60,830 nucleotides of DNA, taken from assembly GCF_000621745.1 (NCBI RefSeq), contig NZ_JHXK01000033.1, positions 1 through 60,830 on the forward strand, written 5' to 3'. How positions within the stretch are numbered: the first letter of the stretch is position 1; every line of letters begins with the position of its first letter. Source of the DNA: Clostridium beijerinckii HUN142 (GTDB lineage Bacteria > Bacillota > Clostridia > Clostridiales > Clostridiaceae). Positions 1 through 8,816 of this stretch are shown here, one piece after another. Below the pieces are notes generated by a model, which had not been told where the DNA came from, searched no databases, and worked only from the letters and a program-made list of their open reading frames with translations. The position numbers and the translations under genes are program-made.

Positions 1-137
1 TGGAGCATGCTAAAGTGGATACAACCTGCTGCTTAGAAGCTTCAGCGATATTTTCATAGCTTTTCGGAACAAAATATTTATGATTTCGGTAAGTTGCCAC
101 ATAAGTTCAGGTCTTAGTTGGTTTATCTATAATTATC
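1..137. repeat. Dispersed hairpin repeat, copy R1 (truncated by window start)
   Basis: The sequence from the window start to just past the desaturase stop matches 10785-10915 over about 130 bp with few changes; both contain TGGAGCATGCTAAAGTGG and CATAGCTTTTCGGAA. In R2 the first part of this unit is the right arm of a long inverted repeat. Here the left arm would lie outside the window. The repeat abuts the 3' end of the minus-strand desaturase gene, as R2 abuts the 3' end of the AraC gene. No protein is supported in it. Confidence 0.75.
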
Positions 138-148
138 TCTAATTTTAT

Positions 149-1195
149 CTATAGATTATGATAAGAAATTTTATTAGGTTTTAATCCTTTTTCTAGTGAA
201 GTATATATGCGTTTGTTTCTTGGATCTATTAGTTCCTCGTTATTATAATAGATTCTAGGAGTTTTCCAGAGAAGCTTTAAAGCGCTGCTAAGAGGCATTT
301 GATGATATCTCTCTGGCCATAGTTTTAATATCTCTTCCTTTACTAGAACATAGTATTTGGGATTCATTCCTGGAAATAGATGATGCTCTGTATGATAAGA
401 AAAATTAAAATGGAGCACATCAAGCCATTTTGGAACTGTTACTGAAAGACTATTAACTAAAGGATCATTTATAGGTACAAGAGGATTTAACCTATGATTA
501 CTTGATATATAACACATTACAATAAAATTCCCTATAAGGAATGGAATTAAATATGAGAAAATCCACTTATCAGTTTCAACTAAGAAGAATAAGCCTATCC
601 ATATAATCCAAGGGAGTATAAACTGAATCCATAGTTTTATACCCTTTTGTCTTTTAAAGTCTTTAACGTATATAAAGAACATACGAGTTCCATGAAGAGT
701 AAAGGAAATAGTTAATGCTGTGAAGCTAAATAGAGAACGAAACCACAAAGGAAGCTTATAAATGTATTTTATAAAGGATCTATTGTTAAATTGATCAAAG
801 CTCATCCAAGCATCTGGATCATTTATTTCGTGTTGAGTATTAGCATGATGACTCATATTGTGCCACTTAATCCAAATGGTTGGACCTATGCTTAATGGCA
901 AGAAGGCTATTCCGCCAAGGAGTTTTTTTAGCCAAGGTGTTTTTACAACAGTGCCGTGCAAAATTTCATGTCCAAGAAAACCTATAGACGCAAAGCTAAA
1001 GCCTAAAACTAAAGATATTAAAAAGTTTATAAGATTATTAAATTTACATAGAGTAATTGTGAGTATTCCACAAATTATAATAAACGTATATGCAAGTCCT
1101 CCAAACAATCTTGAAGGTACTGGTTTAAATGCATCTTTGGGTAGTTTGGGGGATATTTTATTAGCATACCACCCTATATTATGAAGTTCTTTCAT
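149..1195 (-). CDS. Membrane fatty acid desaturase (di-iron, three His-box family)
   Basis: Integral membrane fatty-acid desaturase/hydroxylase-type enzyme, expected to insert double bonds into acyl chains at the membrane with a di-iron centre. All three histidine boxes are visible: HEILHG, then HNMSHH about 35 residues later, and YHTEHH near the C-terminus, separated by hydrophobic segments. The open frame reaches back to 1231, but the ATG at 1195 is preceded by AAGGCGGT at 7 nt, so a 348-aa protein is preferred. Such desaturases need O2 and a reductant, which is unusual in a strict anaerobe; an oxygen-scavenging or membrane-adaptation role is an inference. It is monocistronic, divergent from the PTS operon, with a palindromic element in its upstream region. 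Substrate position is not predictable. Confidence 0.85.
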   Translation of the reverse strand: MKELHNIGWYANKISPKLPKDAFKPVPSRLFGGLAYTFIIICGILTITLCKFNNLINFLISLVLGFSFASIGFLGHEILHGTVVKTPWLKKLLGGIAFLPLSIGPTIWIKWHNMSHHANTQHEINDPDAWMSFDQFNNRSFIKYIYKLPLWFRSLFSFTALTISFTLHGTRMFFIYVKDFKRQKGIKLWIQFILPWIIWIGLFFLVETDKWIFSYLIPFLIGNFIVMCYISSNHRLNPLVPINDPLVNSLSVTVPKWLDVLHFNFSYHTEHHLFPGMNPKYYVLVKEEILKLWPERYHQMPLSSALKLLWKTPRIYYNNEELIDPRNKRIYTSLEKGLKPNKISYHNL

Positions 1196-1295
1196 TGATT
1201 TTACCGCCTTTCGTGATCTATAAAGTATCAATAATATTTATATAATTAATGTACATGGATTTAAAAAATATATTTTCCAAAGTACTTAATTTATG

Positions 1296-1336
1296 TTAAC
1301 AATAATTATTATCAATTGTCAATAATTATTTGTTAA
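1296..1336. promoter_or_regulatory. Long AT-rich palindrome upstream of the desaturase (candidate operator/promoter)
   Basis: The arms TTAACAATAATTATT and AATAATTATTTGTTAA surround ATCAATTGTC, itself nearly palindromic. On the minus strand the same stretch contains TTGACA followed after 17 nt by TTAACA, so it may overlay the desaturase promoter. Symmetry and position suggest a repressor site of Fur/PerR-like appearance. This is inference, since the match to a Fur or PerR box is imperfect. Confidence 0.4.
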
Positions 1337-1362
1337 TATTCTTTCGCGTAATATCATATTTC

Positions 1363-1378
1363 TTGTTTTGTGAAACAA
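1363..1378. promoter_or_regulatory. Small palindrome upstream of the PTS operon
   Basis: TTGTTT-TGTG-AAACAA is a perfect 6-bp inverted repeat about 135 bp before the PTS IIB start. It could be a binding site for a sugar regulator, but no regulator gene is adjacent and no family can be assigned. Confidence 0.25.
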
Positions 1379-1513
1379 AATTTCAAGTATAAATAACTTT
1401 TTTGAAATTTTATTAAATTAAAAACAAAAGCAGGTAATAATAGGGATAATAATAAAATACATATATTGTAAAGCGGCATTTAAATATATTGATAATTGAA
1501 GGGGGATATTATT

Positions 1514-1822
1514 ATGAGAGTTTTAATGGTTTGCTCTGGGGGAATGTCTAGTGCAATAGTTGTACAAGCAATAAAAAAGGAAGCTGATAAAGAGGGCTTT
1601 GAGCTAGAAATTAAGGCAGTTGGAACTAGCGATTTTGAGGATGAAATTCAGCAAAATAAGTATGATTTGGTTTTAGTTGCACCTCAGGTAAGACATAGAT
1701 TAAATGGTTTTAAAGATCAGGCGAAAGAATATAGCATTGAAGTAACTGGCATTGAGCCAATGGGATATACCCCTCTTGGTGGAGCAAGAGTTCTTAAGCA
1801 AATAAAGAGCTATTGTGAGTAA
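1514..1822 (+). CDS. PTS lactose/cellobiose-type EIIB component
   Basis: Cytoplasmic phosphocarrier that receives phosphate from EIIA and passes it to the sugar during transport. The N-terminus RVLMVCSGGMSSA is the typical EIIB-cel loop with the phosphorylated cysteine at residue 7. The frame extends to a TTG at 1496, but AAGGGGG lies inside that extension and spaces well to the ATG at 1514, giving 102 aa. It is the first gene of a four-gene operon (IIB, IIC, GH4 hydrolase, IIA) with short gaps. The beta-glucoside (cellobiose/lichenan/chitobiose) class is secure from family; the exact sugar is not. Confidence 0.93.
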   Translation: MRVLMVCSGGMSSAIVVQAIKKEADKEGFELEIKAVGTSDFEDEIQQNKYDLVLVAPQVRHRLNGFKDQAKEYSIEVTGIEPMGYTPLGGARVLKQIKSYCE

Positions 1823-1850
1823 AAATTATAATAAAGGATAAGGAGGAAAT

Positions 1851-3101
1851 ATGAATAAATTTTTTAATTGGCTAGAAAAGTACTTATTGCCACCAATGAC
1901 TAAATTATCTGAGCAGAGGCACTTAAAAGCTATTAGGGATGGAATAGTATCTACTATTCCACTAATAATAATAGGAAGTTTTTTCTTAGTAATTGCAGTT
2001 CCACCTAATGATTGGCTAAAACAATTAGTGGCGCCATATGTTAATCAGATAATGTTTCCATATCGCTTAAGTATGGGGATAATGGCATTATACGCATCTT
2101 TTGGAATAGCATATAATCTAGCAAAGTCATATAAACTAGATCCTTTATCTGGTGGAAGCTTAGGTCTTGCAGCATTCCTGCTTACAAATGTTCCATTAAA
2201 TATTGATCCTAACGGCTGGATGTTATCGTTATCTAGTTTAGGCGGATCTGGTATGTTTACTGCTATTATAATGTCTATTTTTGCTGTAGAAATCTTTAGA
2301 GTATGCAAAGAAAAAAATCTAACTATTAAGATGCCAAAAGAAGTCCCAACATCAGTTGCTAATTCTTTTGCGGCTCTTATTCCAGCAGCTTTCATTATAG
2401 TTCCAATATGGATCATAAGAGATTTATTGAATTTTGATATTCAGAAATTTGTGTTAAGTATATTTACACCTTTGGTAACTGCAGGAAACTCACTTCCTGG
2501 AATATTAGTTCCAATATTACTTATTACACTTCTATGGGGCTGCGGAATACATGGAGATTCTGTTGTTGGTACTGTTGCAAGACCTATATGGTTAGCAATG
2601 CTTGATGCTAATGTATCAGCCCAAGCAGCTGGACAGCCTATTCCTAATATAGCACCAGAGCCATTTTTTCAATGGTTTGTATGGATTGGCGGATCAGGAG
2701 CAACTATAGGGCTTGTAATACTAATGTTAGGCTCTAAATCAAGATACTTAAAAGATATCGCTAGAGCAAGCTTAATCCCAGGAATCTGCAATATTAATGA
2801 GCCTGTCATATTTGGAGCTCCAATTATGTTAAATCCATTATTAATAATACCATTTGTTCTTGGACCATTAATTTGTGGTTGTGTATCATACTTTGCTATG
2901 ACTTTAAATTTAGTATCTAAACCAGTGATTTTAGCACCATGGACATTGCCGGCACCTATTGGTGCTTATCTAGCAACTGGTGGAGACTGGAGAGCAATAA
3001 TTTTAGTCTTGATAAATATAGCTATTGTAACTGCTTTATATTTTCCATTCTTAAAAGCATATGAAAAGAAATTAATTAAAGAAGGTATGGAAAATGGTTA
3101 A
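1851..3101 (+). CDS. PTS lactose/cellobiose-type EIIC permease
   Basis: Membrane channel subunit of the beta-glucoside PTS, 416 aa, of normal length for the EIIC-cel family with about ten hydrophobic segments. Family landmarks include the N-terminal LPPMTKLSEQRHLKAIRDG, a GIHGDSVVG segment in mid-protein and NINEPVIFGAPIMLNP in the sugar-binding loop, where the Glu is expected to contact substrate. The start follows AAGGAGG. It lies 28 bp after EIIB and upstream of the GH4 hydrolase, so the imported 6-phospho-disaccharide would go straight to that enzyme. Confidence 0.95.
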   Translation: MNKFFNWLEKYLLPPMTKLSEQRHLKAIRDGIVSTIPLIIIGSFFLVIAVPPNDWLKQLVAPYVNQIMFPYRLSMGIMALYASFGIAYNLAKSYKLDPLSGGSLGLAAFLLTNVPLNIDPNGWMLSLSSLGGSGMFTAIIMSIFAVEIFRVCKEKNLTIKMPKEVPTSVANSFAALIPAAFIIVPIWIIRDLLNFDIQKFVLSIFTPLVTAGNSLPGILVPILLITLLWGCGIHGDSVVGTVARPIWLAMLDANVSAQAAGQPIPNIAPEPFFQWFVWIGGSGATIGLVILMLGSKSRYLKDIARASLIPGICNINEPVIFGAPIMLNPLLIIPFVLGPLICGCVSYFAMTLNLVSKPVILAPWTLPAPIGAYLATGGDWRAIILVLINIAIVTALYFPFLKAYEKKLIKEGMENG

Positions 3102-3180
3102 TAAAAATTATTATTAATTTTAAATTAGTTATGCAGTGTTATACAAATGCGGCATAACTAAATCAAGTTGGAGGCGCAAG

Positions 3181-4491
3181 ATGAGTAAGTTAAAGATTGT
3201 AATAATTGGAGGAGGAAGTAGTTATACTCCAGAAATAATAGAAGGATTTATAAAGAGAAAAGATGAACTTCCAGTTGGAGAAATAGTTTTAGTTGATATA
3301 GAAGAAGGAAAAGAAAAGCTTAGTGTAGTAGGAGATCTAGCAAATCGAATGTGTAAAAAAGCCAATTTAGATATTAAGATCTTCCTCACATTAGATAGAA
3401 GAGAGGCTCTAAATGATGCTGATTTTGTAGTTACACAATTTAGGGTTGGGGGATTAGATGCAAGGGCAAGAGATGAGAGATTTCCTTTAAAGTATAACGT
3501 ATTAGGTCAGGAAACAGTTGGACCTGGAGGATTTGCAAAGGCCCTTAGGACAATTCCTGTAATTTTAGATATCTCGAGAGATATAAAAGAACTATGTCCT
3601 AATGCATGGCTTATTAATTTTACTAATCCATCAGGAATTATAACAGAAACGGTATTGAAATATACAGATATTAAATGTATAGGATTATGCAATGTTCCAA
3701 TACACATGAAAATGGATGTGGTTTCAATGCTAGATGTTGACAGTAAGGATGTTTTCATAGAATATGTAGGACTTAATCACTTAGTATGGGGACGAAATGT
3801 ATGGTATAAAGGCATAAATGTAACTGATAGAGTTATAGAAAAATTAAAAGATGGTGCAGAACTTACAATGAAAAATATATCAGATTTAAAATGGCCAAAG
3901 AAATTTTTAGATGCTTTAGGAATGATACCATGTCCGTATCATAGATATTACTATATGACAGATAGATTGTTGAAGGAAGAAAAAGATGCAGCCAAAACTA
4001 TTGGGACACGAGCAGAACAGGTAAAGAAAATTGAAGCAAGCTTATTTGAAAAATATAAGGATAAAAATTTAGACGTTAAACCACCTGAGTTAGAAAAAAG
4101 AGGTGGAGCATATTATTCGGATGCAGCTGTATCACTTATAAGTTCAATATACAATGATAAAAAAGATATTCATACAATAAATGTTAAAAATAATGGGACT
4201 ATTAAAGGAATTCCAGACGACTCCGTTGTTGAAGTTAACTGTTTAGTAGATAAGAGAGGGGCAACTCCATTATCTTTGACAAGACCTGTAGAAGAAAAGA
4301 TTCTAGGTTTGATTCACAGTGTAAAATTTTATGAAATATCAACAATAGAAGCTGGATTACATGGGGATGCAAATCAAGCTATAATGGCTCTAGCCAATAA
4401 TCCACTGGTCCCATCAATAGATATTGCAATTAAATTATTTGAGGATTTATGCACATTAAACAGAAAGTATTTACCACAATTTAATAAATAA
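3181..4491 (+). CDS. 6-phospho-beta-glucosidase, glycoside hydrolase family 4
   Basis: NAD- and metal-dependent family 4 glycosidase that splits 6-phospho-beta-glucosides delivered by the PTS into glucose-6-phosphate and an aglycone sugar. The N-terminal IIGGGSSYTPE is the GH4 Rossmann signature. GLCNVP supplies the metal-binding Cys and GLNHLVWGR the metal-binding His; NFTNPSG is also typical. The ATG at 3181 has GGAGG 8 nt upstream; the longer frame from 3136 lacks a good site. Length is 436 aa, usual for CelF/LicH. GH4 hydrolysis goes through oxidation at C3 of the sugar, so an unstable 3-keto intermediate is expected. Confidence 0.94.
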   Translation: MSKLKIVIIGGGSSYTPEIIEGFIKRKDELPVGEIVLVDIEEGKEKLSVVGDLANRMCKKANLDIKIFLTLDRREALNDADFVVTQFRVGGLDARARDERFPLKYNVLGQETVGPGGFAKALRTIPVILDISRDIKELCPNAWLINFTNPSGIITETVLKYTDIKCIGLCNVPIHMKMDVVSMLDVDSKDVFIEYVGLNHLVWGRNVWYKGINVTDRVIEKLKDGAELTMKNISDLKWPKKFLDALGMIPCPYHRYYYMTDRLLKEEKDAAKTIGTRAEQVKKIEASLFEKYKDKNLDVKPPELEKRGGAYYSDAAVSLISSIYNDKKDIHTINVKNNGTIKGIPDDSVVEVNCLVDKRGATPLSLTRPVEEKILGLIHSVKFYEISTIEAGLHGDANQAIMALANNPLVPSIDIAIKLFEDLCTLNRKYLPQFNK

Positions 4492-4509
4492 TATTAGGAG
4501 ATGATCTAC

Positions 4510-4815
4510 ATGGAGCAAGAAATATTTGAGATAATAACACATGCAGGTGACTCAAGAGCATATGCCTTTGAAGCACTTGATGAAGCTGAAAATAAAAATT
4601 ATGATAAAGCGGAAGAATTACTAAAAAAGGCTAGGGAAGAACTGCGACTAGCTCATAATACTCAAACAAAATTGATTCAAGCTGAGATAAATGGAAAAGG
4701 GATTAAAATAACATTACTTATTGTTCATGCACAAGATCAATTAATGACTGCCATGTCTGAAAATAGCCTCATTGAGAAAATGGTAAGAATGTATAAGGTA
4801 ATTCATGAAAAGTAA
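4510..4815 (+). CDS. PTS lactose/cellobiose-type EIIA component
   Basis: Small helical phosphocarrier that takes phosphate from HPr. The motif LLIVHAQDQLMTA contains the active-site His of the EIIA-lac/cel family, and the N-terminal ITHAGDSRAYAFEAL is typical. AGGAG directly abuts an ATG at 4501, so the ATG at 4510 with 9-nt spacing is the better start, giving 101 aa. It ends the PTS operon; about 110 bp later the amidase gene begins with its own RBS. Confidence 0.93.
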   Translation: MEQEIFEIITHAGDSRAYAFEALDEAENKNYDKAEELLKKAREELRLAHNTQTKLIQAEINGKGIKITLLIVHAQDQLMTAMSENSLIEKMVRMYKVIHEK

Positions 4816-4926
4816 AATAAATTAAATATTATGTAATTAAATGAATAGTGCAGAGGAATTTATGAAAAAATAGAATGAAAAGTCTATATAGGATATACAG
4901 AAAAAATGTAGTGGAGGTAAATATTT

Positions 4927-6021
4927 ATGAAAAAATTTAAATGTATAGTCTTTGTGATTTTACTAGTCTGTACTTTCATATTACCTGTTTCTTATTGTAA
5001 TGCAGAAGAAACTACTACTACGACAGAAGCTAGCAATAGCAAAGTTTATGACTTACAACAAGATGCTTTTAAATATTATCAAATTGAACATAAAGGAGCT
5101 TTAGGAATTCCGGTTTCCTATTCATGTTCAGAATCTGAGGCCGGAGATATTAGAAAATATACAGTGGAGCCTAAGTATTCTGAAAGCATTGATGGAAATA
5201 AAGTTGAAATACTTATTTCACAGGTTAATGTTACTGGTGGCACTGATAACTTCAATTCAGTTTTAAAAGATAATAAGTATATAAAGAATATAAAGCTAGA
5301 TAAACTTGATAATAATACAGTAAAAGTTGATATTGAGACTTCTGGAAAACTTAATGTTAAAATTAATCCTGTAAAAAGGAGATATTCTTCCTTAGGGGAC
5401 AATAAATATGAGTTTAAGACATTTATAGATGTTACATTTGAAGAAAAGGTTAAAGATAACTCGAAAATAATAATTATTGACCCTGGCCATGGAGGCTCAG
5501 AGCTTGGAGCAACAGCCAATTTTACTTATGAAAAGCAGTTAAATTTGGATATATCTAAAAGAGTAAAAGAAAACCTTGAAAAAGCAGGATATCGTATATA
5601 TATAACTAGAGATGATGATAGAAATGTAGGATTGTTAGATAGAACGGATCCAGCAAATCTTTTGAATGCGGATTTATTTTTCTGTATACACAATAATTCA
5701 CTTCCATTAGATGTTAACATGCAGTCTGTTTATATGTTTAGGGGAACTACGGTATTATATAATTCTACTGCTCCAAAACCAGGAAGAGAATTTGCAACAA
5801 TACTCATGAGAGAAGTGTCTAGCACCATAAAAACTAACACATATCCACTTCAAGATAGGCCAAATCTCGCAGTGTTATCATCAGCATGGTGCCCCGCAGT
5901 ACTTATGGAAACGACTGTTGAGTGCGATGATGGTGATGCAAAGATGATGATGCATAGACTTAATAGTCAGAAAGTTGCAGATGCATCACTTAGAGCTGTA
6001 AATAAATATTTTATAAAATAA
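4927..6021 (+). CDS. Secreted N-acetylmuramoyl-L-alanine amidase (Amidase_3)
   Basis: Exported peptidoglycan hydrolase of 364 aa cleaving the bond between MurNAc and the stem peptide. A signal peptide covers about residues 1-27. Residues 30-180 form a beta-rich N-terminal region of AMIN-like character, and the catalytic domain starts at IIIIDPGHGGSELGA. Zinc ligands are visible: His in DPGHGG, Glu in the YEKQLNLD helix and His in FFCIHNN; the catalytic Glu is in VLMETTVE. It is followed after 24 bp by another secreted protein, suggesting an operon. Cell separation, sporulation/germination or wall turnover are all possible. Confidence 0.9.
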   Translation: MKKFKCIVFVILLVCTFILPVSYCNAEETTTTTEASNSKVYDLQQDAFKYYQIEHKGALGIPVSYSCSESEAGDIRKYTVEPKYSESIDGNKVEILISQVNVTGGTDNFNSVLKDNKYIKNIKLDKLDNNTVKVDIETSGKLNVKINPVKRRYSSLGDNKYEFKTFIDVTFEEKVKDNSKIIIIDPGHGGSELGATANFTYEKQLNLDISKRVKENLEKAGYRIYITRDDDRNVGLLDRTDPANLLNADLFFCIHNNSLPLDVNMQSVYMFRGTTVLYNSTAPKPGREFATILMREVSSTIKTNTYPLQDRPNLAVLSSAWCPAVLMETTVECDDGDAKMMMHRLNSQKVADASLRAVNKYFIK

Positions 6022-6045
6022 AAAGAATCAGGGGTGGATGTATAG

Positions 6046-7452
6046 ATGTCAAAAAAAGTTATTAATAGATTATTCTTAGTTATTACTATTACATCATTGA
6101 TTTTTATGACATGTAGTACAAGTGCAAAAGCTGATACAACAGAAACTGATTTCCCACATACGGATTTTGGTACAATTTCAGGTTTATCGATTGAAAAGCA
6201 AAATCCATATGTCGAATATGCAGGAGTTGATCATTATCCAGTGCTAAGTGGTGACACTATCAAGATAAATATGAGTTCTAAGTATGATGGAGACTATTCT
6301 GACTACAGCAATTATGATCCAGTGCAGTATAGAGTATTTATAGCTAAAGGTGAAAATGAAGATTACACAGAATTAACTGATGGATATTCAAATCCAATTC
6401 CTGCATACAATGAATTTACAATAGAAGATACTAAGGCCTTAACTGAGGATAAATATAAAGTTATGATTTTTGTAAAAAAGTCTTCATCTAATGGAGCTGA
6501 CCCAAATTCGTATGGTTCTTATGACAAAATATATAATTTTAATTTTACTTGCTACAACAGCTCAAATGCACCTAAAAATGATAATTCAAAAATTTCTAAT
6601 TCATCAGGCAATATTGTAAATGATGGAATGGCTGTAGAAGATAATGATTATATATATTATATAAATAGAGTTGGAGACGTCTATGGAGCAGCTCCTGACT
6701 ATTTGTACAAAATAAGGAAAAATGATCCGCCTAGGAAGGATTTATGTGATTTAAGTTACAATACACAATTAATTCCAAATAGAGTATGGAATCTTAATCT
6801 TGTAGACGACTGGATTTACTATAGCAATTGGAAAGATGCTTTTCATCACAGTATAAATAAAGTTAAAAAAGATGGAACAGAGGACACCTGCATAGCAAAT
6901 GAAGCAGTAGGAAATATGTTTGTAGAAGGAAATTGGATATATTATGTTAAAAGAACTAATTCACATTCAATTGATCTAAATAATATATACAAAATATCTT
7001 TAGATGGCAGTTGTAGAATACGACTTAATTCCACAGCTACAGAGGATATGACTGTAAGCAATGGATGGATTTATTACACTAATATATCTGATGCATATAA
7101 AATCTATAGAATGCGACTAGATGGAAGTGAGAATACAAAAGTATGTGATGATGAAACTTTATTTATGACTGTTTGTGGAGATACTGTTTTTTATAGCAAC
7201 AAATCAGATAGTGATAAGTTATATAAAGTAAACGGAGATGGAACAGGAAAAGCTAAGTTATCTAATGACAAAGCCACTTTTATAAATGCAAGCAAAGATT
7301 ATGTCTATTATGTGAATTATTCAGATAATGAAAATCTTTATAAAATTCCAGTTGGAGGTGGAAGATCTGAAAAGATTACTAACGAATATGGAACTAATAT
7401 AACAATTTTAGACGATAAAATATTTTTTAATGGTATGTTTTATAATAAATAA
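6046..7452 (+). CDS. Secreted DUF5050-type propeller-repeat protein
   Basis: Exported protein of 468 aa with a signal peptide (about residues 1-29). The N-terminal part (30-180) is Ser/Asp/Tyr-rich without recognised domain. The C-terminal part has at least six repeats of about 45 residues with WIYYSNW / WIYYVKR / WIYYTNI strands followed by LYKI or IYRMRLDG and a polar turn, which is the DUF5050 pattern expected to fold as a beta-propeller. No enzymatic residues are apparent. It is 24 bp from the amidase, so a cell-wall or carbohydrate-binding role is plausible but unproven. Confidence 0.75.
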   Translation: MSKKVINRLFLVITITSLIFMTCSTSAKADTTETDFPHTDFGTISGLSIEKQNPYVEYAGVDHYPVLSGDTIKINMSSKYDGDYSDYSNYDPVQYRVFIAKGENEDYTELTDGYSNPIPAYNEFTIEDTKALTEDKYKVMIFVKKSSSNGADPNSYGSYDKIYNFNFTCYNSSNAPKNDNSKISNSSGNIVNDGMAVEDNDYIYYINRVGDVYGAAPDYLYKIRKNDPPRKDLCDLSYNTQLIPNRVWNLNLVDDWIYYSNWKDAFHHSINKVKKDGTEDTCIANEAVGNMFVEGNWIYYVKRTNSHSIDLNNIYKISLDGSCRIRLNSTATEDMTVSNGWIYYTNISDAYKIYRMRLDGSENTKVCDDETLFMTVCGDTVFYSNKSDSDKLYKVNGDGTGKAKLSNDKATFINASKDYVYYVNYSDNENLYKIPVGGGRSEKITNEYGTNITILDDKIFFNGMFYNK

Positions 7453-7629
7453 ATCACATCAATTAAATAGAGAAACACTATATTTAAAATGATTGTCAGT
7501 GAAAATCTATAAGAAAATATAGATAGACCAGGTGAGACATGAATCTATGCATATAGCGCTCCGAAATAAGGAGTATTCTTTATATGTTGTTTATCTATAA
7601 TAAAAATTTTAATTAAGGGAGAATTTTTA

Positions 7630-8715
7630 ATGAGAAGGCTAGGAATATCAGTTTATCCCATGCACAGTAGTGCAAATGAAATAGAAGATTATATAAAATT
7701 GGCATATAAATATAATTTTAAAAGAATTTTTACATGTCTTTTATCATTTGATGGAAGTAAAGAAGTAATAATCAATAATTTCAAGAAAATAATACAATGT
7801 GCAAATGAAAATGATATGGAAGTAATAGCAGATATAAGTCCTAAAGTATTCGATGAACTTGGAATTGATTATAAGAATTTAGATTTTTTTAAGGATCTAG
7901 GACTTTATGGTATAAGACTTGATCTTGGATTTAATGGTTTAGAGGAATCTATTATGTCATTTACAAGTAAGAAATTAAAAATAGAATTAAACATGAGCAA
8001 TGGGACAAAATATATAGATAATATATTCTCTTATATGCCAAATGCAGATAACATATTAGGCTGTCATAATTTTTATCCACACAGATATACAGGATTAAGC
8101 TACGAACATTTTATAAAAACCAGCAAGCAGTTCAAATCGTTAGGAATCAGAACAGCAGCATTTATTTCATCTCACAGTGCAGATCATGGTCCATGGCCTG
8201 TAAACGAGGGATTATGCACTCTTGAAATTCATAGAGATCCTCCAATAACAGTTCAAGCAAAGCATTTATGGACATCTGACTTAATAGATGATGTAATTAT
8301 TGCAAATGCCTTTGCTAGTAAAGAAGAATTAAAAGCATTAAGCGAAATAGATCCTTATGTTTTGACATTAAATTGTGAGATAAATAAAAATGCACCTGAA
8401 ACAGAGAAGAAAATAGTTCTTGAAGAATTTCATTTTAACAGAGGAGATGTATCTGATTATTTAATAAGATCAACTCAAAGCAGAGTTAAATATAAAGACC
8501 ACAATTTTGAAGTATTTAATACTCCAGATATAAGAAGAGGAGATATTATTATAGAAAGTTCATTATATGGACATTATGCAGGAGAAATGCAGATAGCTAA
8601 AAAGCCTATGAAAAACTCTGGCAAATCAAATGTAGTAGGAAGAATCTCAGAGGAAGAATTGTTTTTGATTGATACAATAGCTCCATGGCAGAAATTTAAA
8701 TTAGTAAATAATTAA
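7630..8715 (+). CDS. MupG-family (DUF871) TIM-barrel protein, probable 6-phospho-N-acetylmuramidase
   Basis: Cytoplasmic TIM barrel plus a C-terminal cyclophilin-like domain, 361 aa, matching the DUF871 family. The N-terminus LGISVYPMHSSANEIEDYI and NFYPHRYTGLS are signatures. The characterised member, S. aureus MupG, cleaves MurNAc-6-phosphate-GlcNAc after PTS import. Here it follows a disaccharide PTS operon and a wall amidase, suggesting but not proving wall recycling. The start follows AAGGGAGAATTTTTA. The 177-bp upstream gap holds small hairpins (CTATAAGAAAATATAG; CTCCGAAATAAGGAG) of unknown role. Confidence 0.8.
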   Translation: MRRLGISVYPMHSSANEIEDYIKLAYKYNFKRIFTCLLSFDGSKEVIINNFKKIIQCANENDMEVIADISPKVFDELGIDYKNLDFFKDLGLYGIRLDLGFNGLEESIMSFTSKKLKIELNMSNGTKYIDNIFSYMPNADNILGCHNFYPHRYTGLSYEHFIKTSKQFKSLGIRTAAFISSHSADHGPWPVNEGLCTLEIHRDPPITVQAKHLWTSDLIDDVIIANAFASKEELKALSEIDPYVLTLNCEINKNAPETEKKIVLEEFHFNRGDVSDYLIRSTQSRVKYKDHNFEVFNTPDIRRGDIIIESSLYGHYAGEMQIAKKPMKNSGKSNVVGRISEEELFLIDTIAPWQKFKLVNN

Positions 8716-8816
8716 TGAAAAAGATGTTATAATCTATATAGATCAAATTGGAATAAAAGATTTATATGTTTTAAAATGTTTATGGAGTTTTTACAAAGGA
8801 AGAGATGTGACGATAT

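Noticed and set aside
1472..1490. Catabolite-responsive (cre) site before the PTS operon
   Set aside because: TGTAAAGCGGCATT has the CG displaced by one base relative to the cre consensus.
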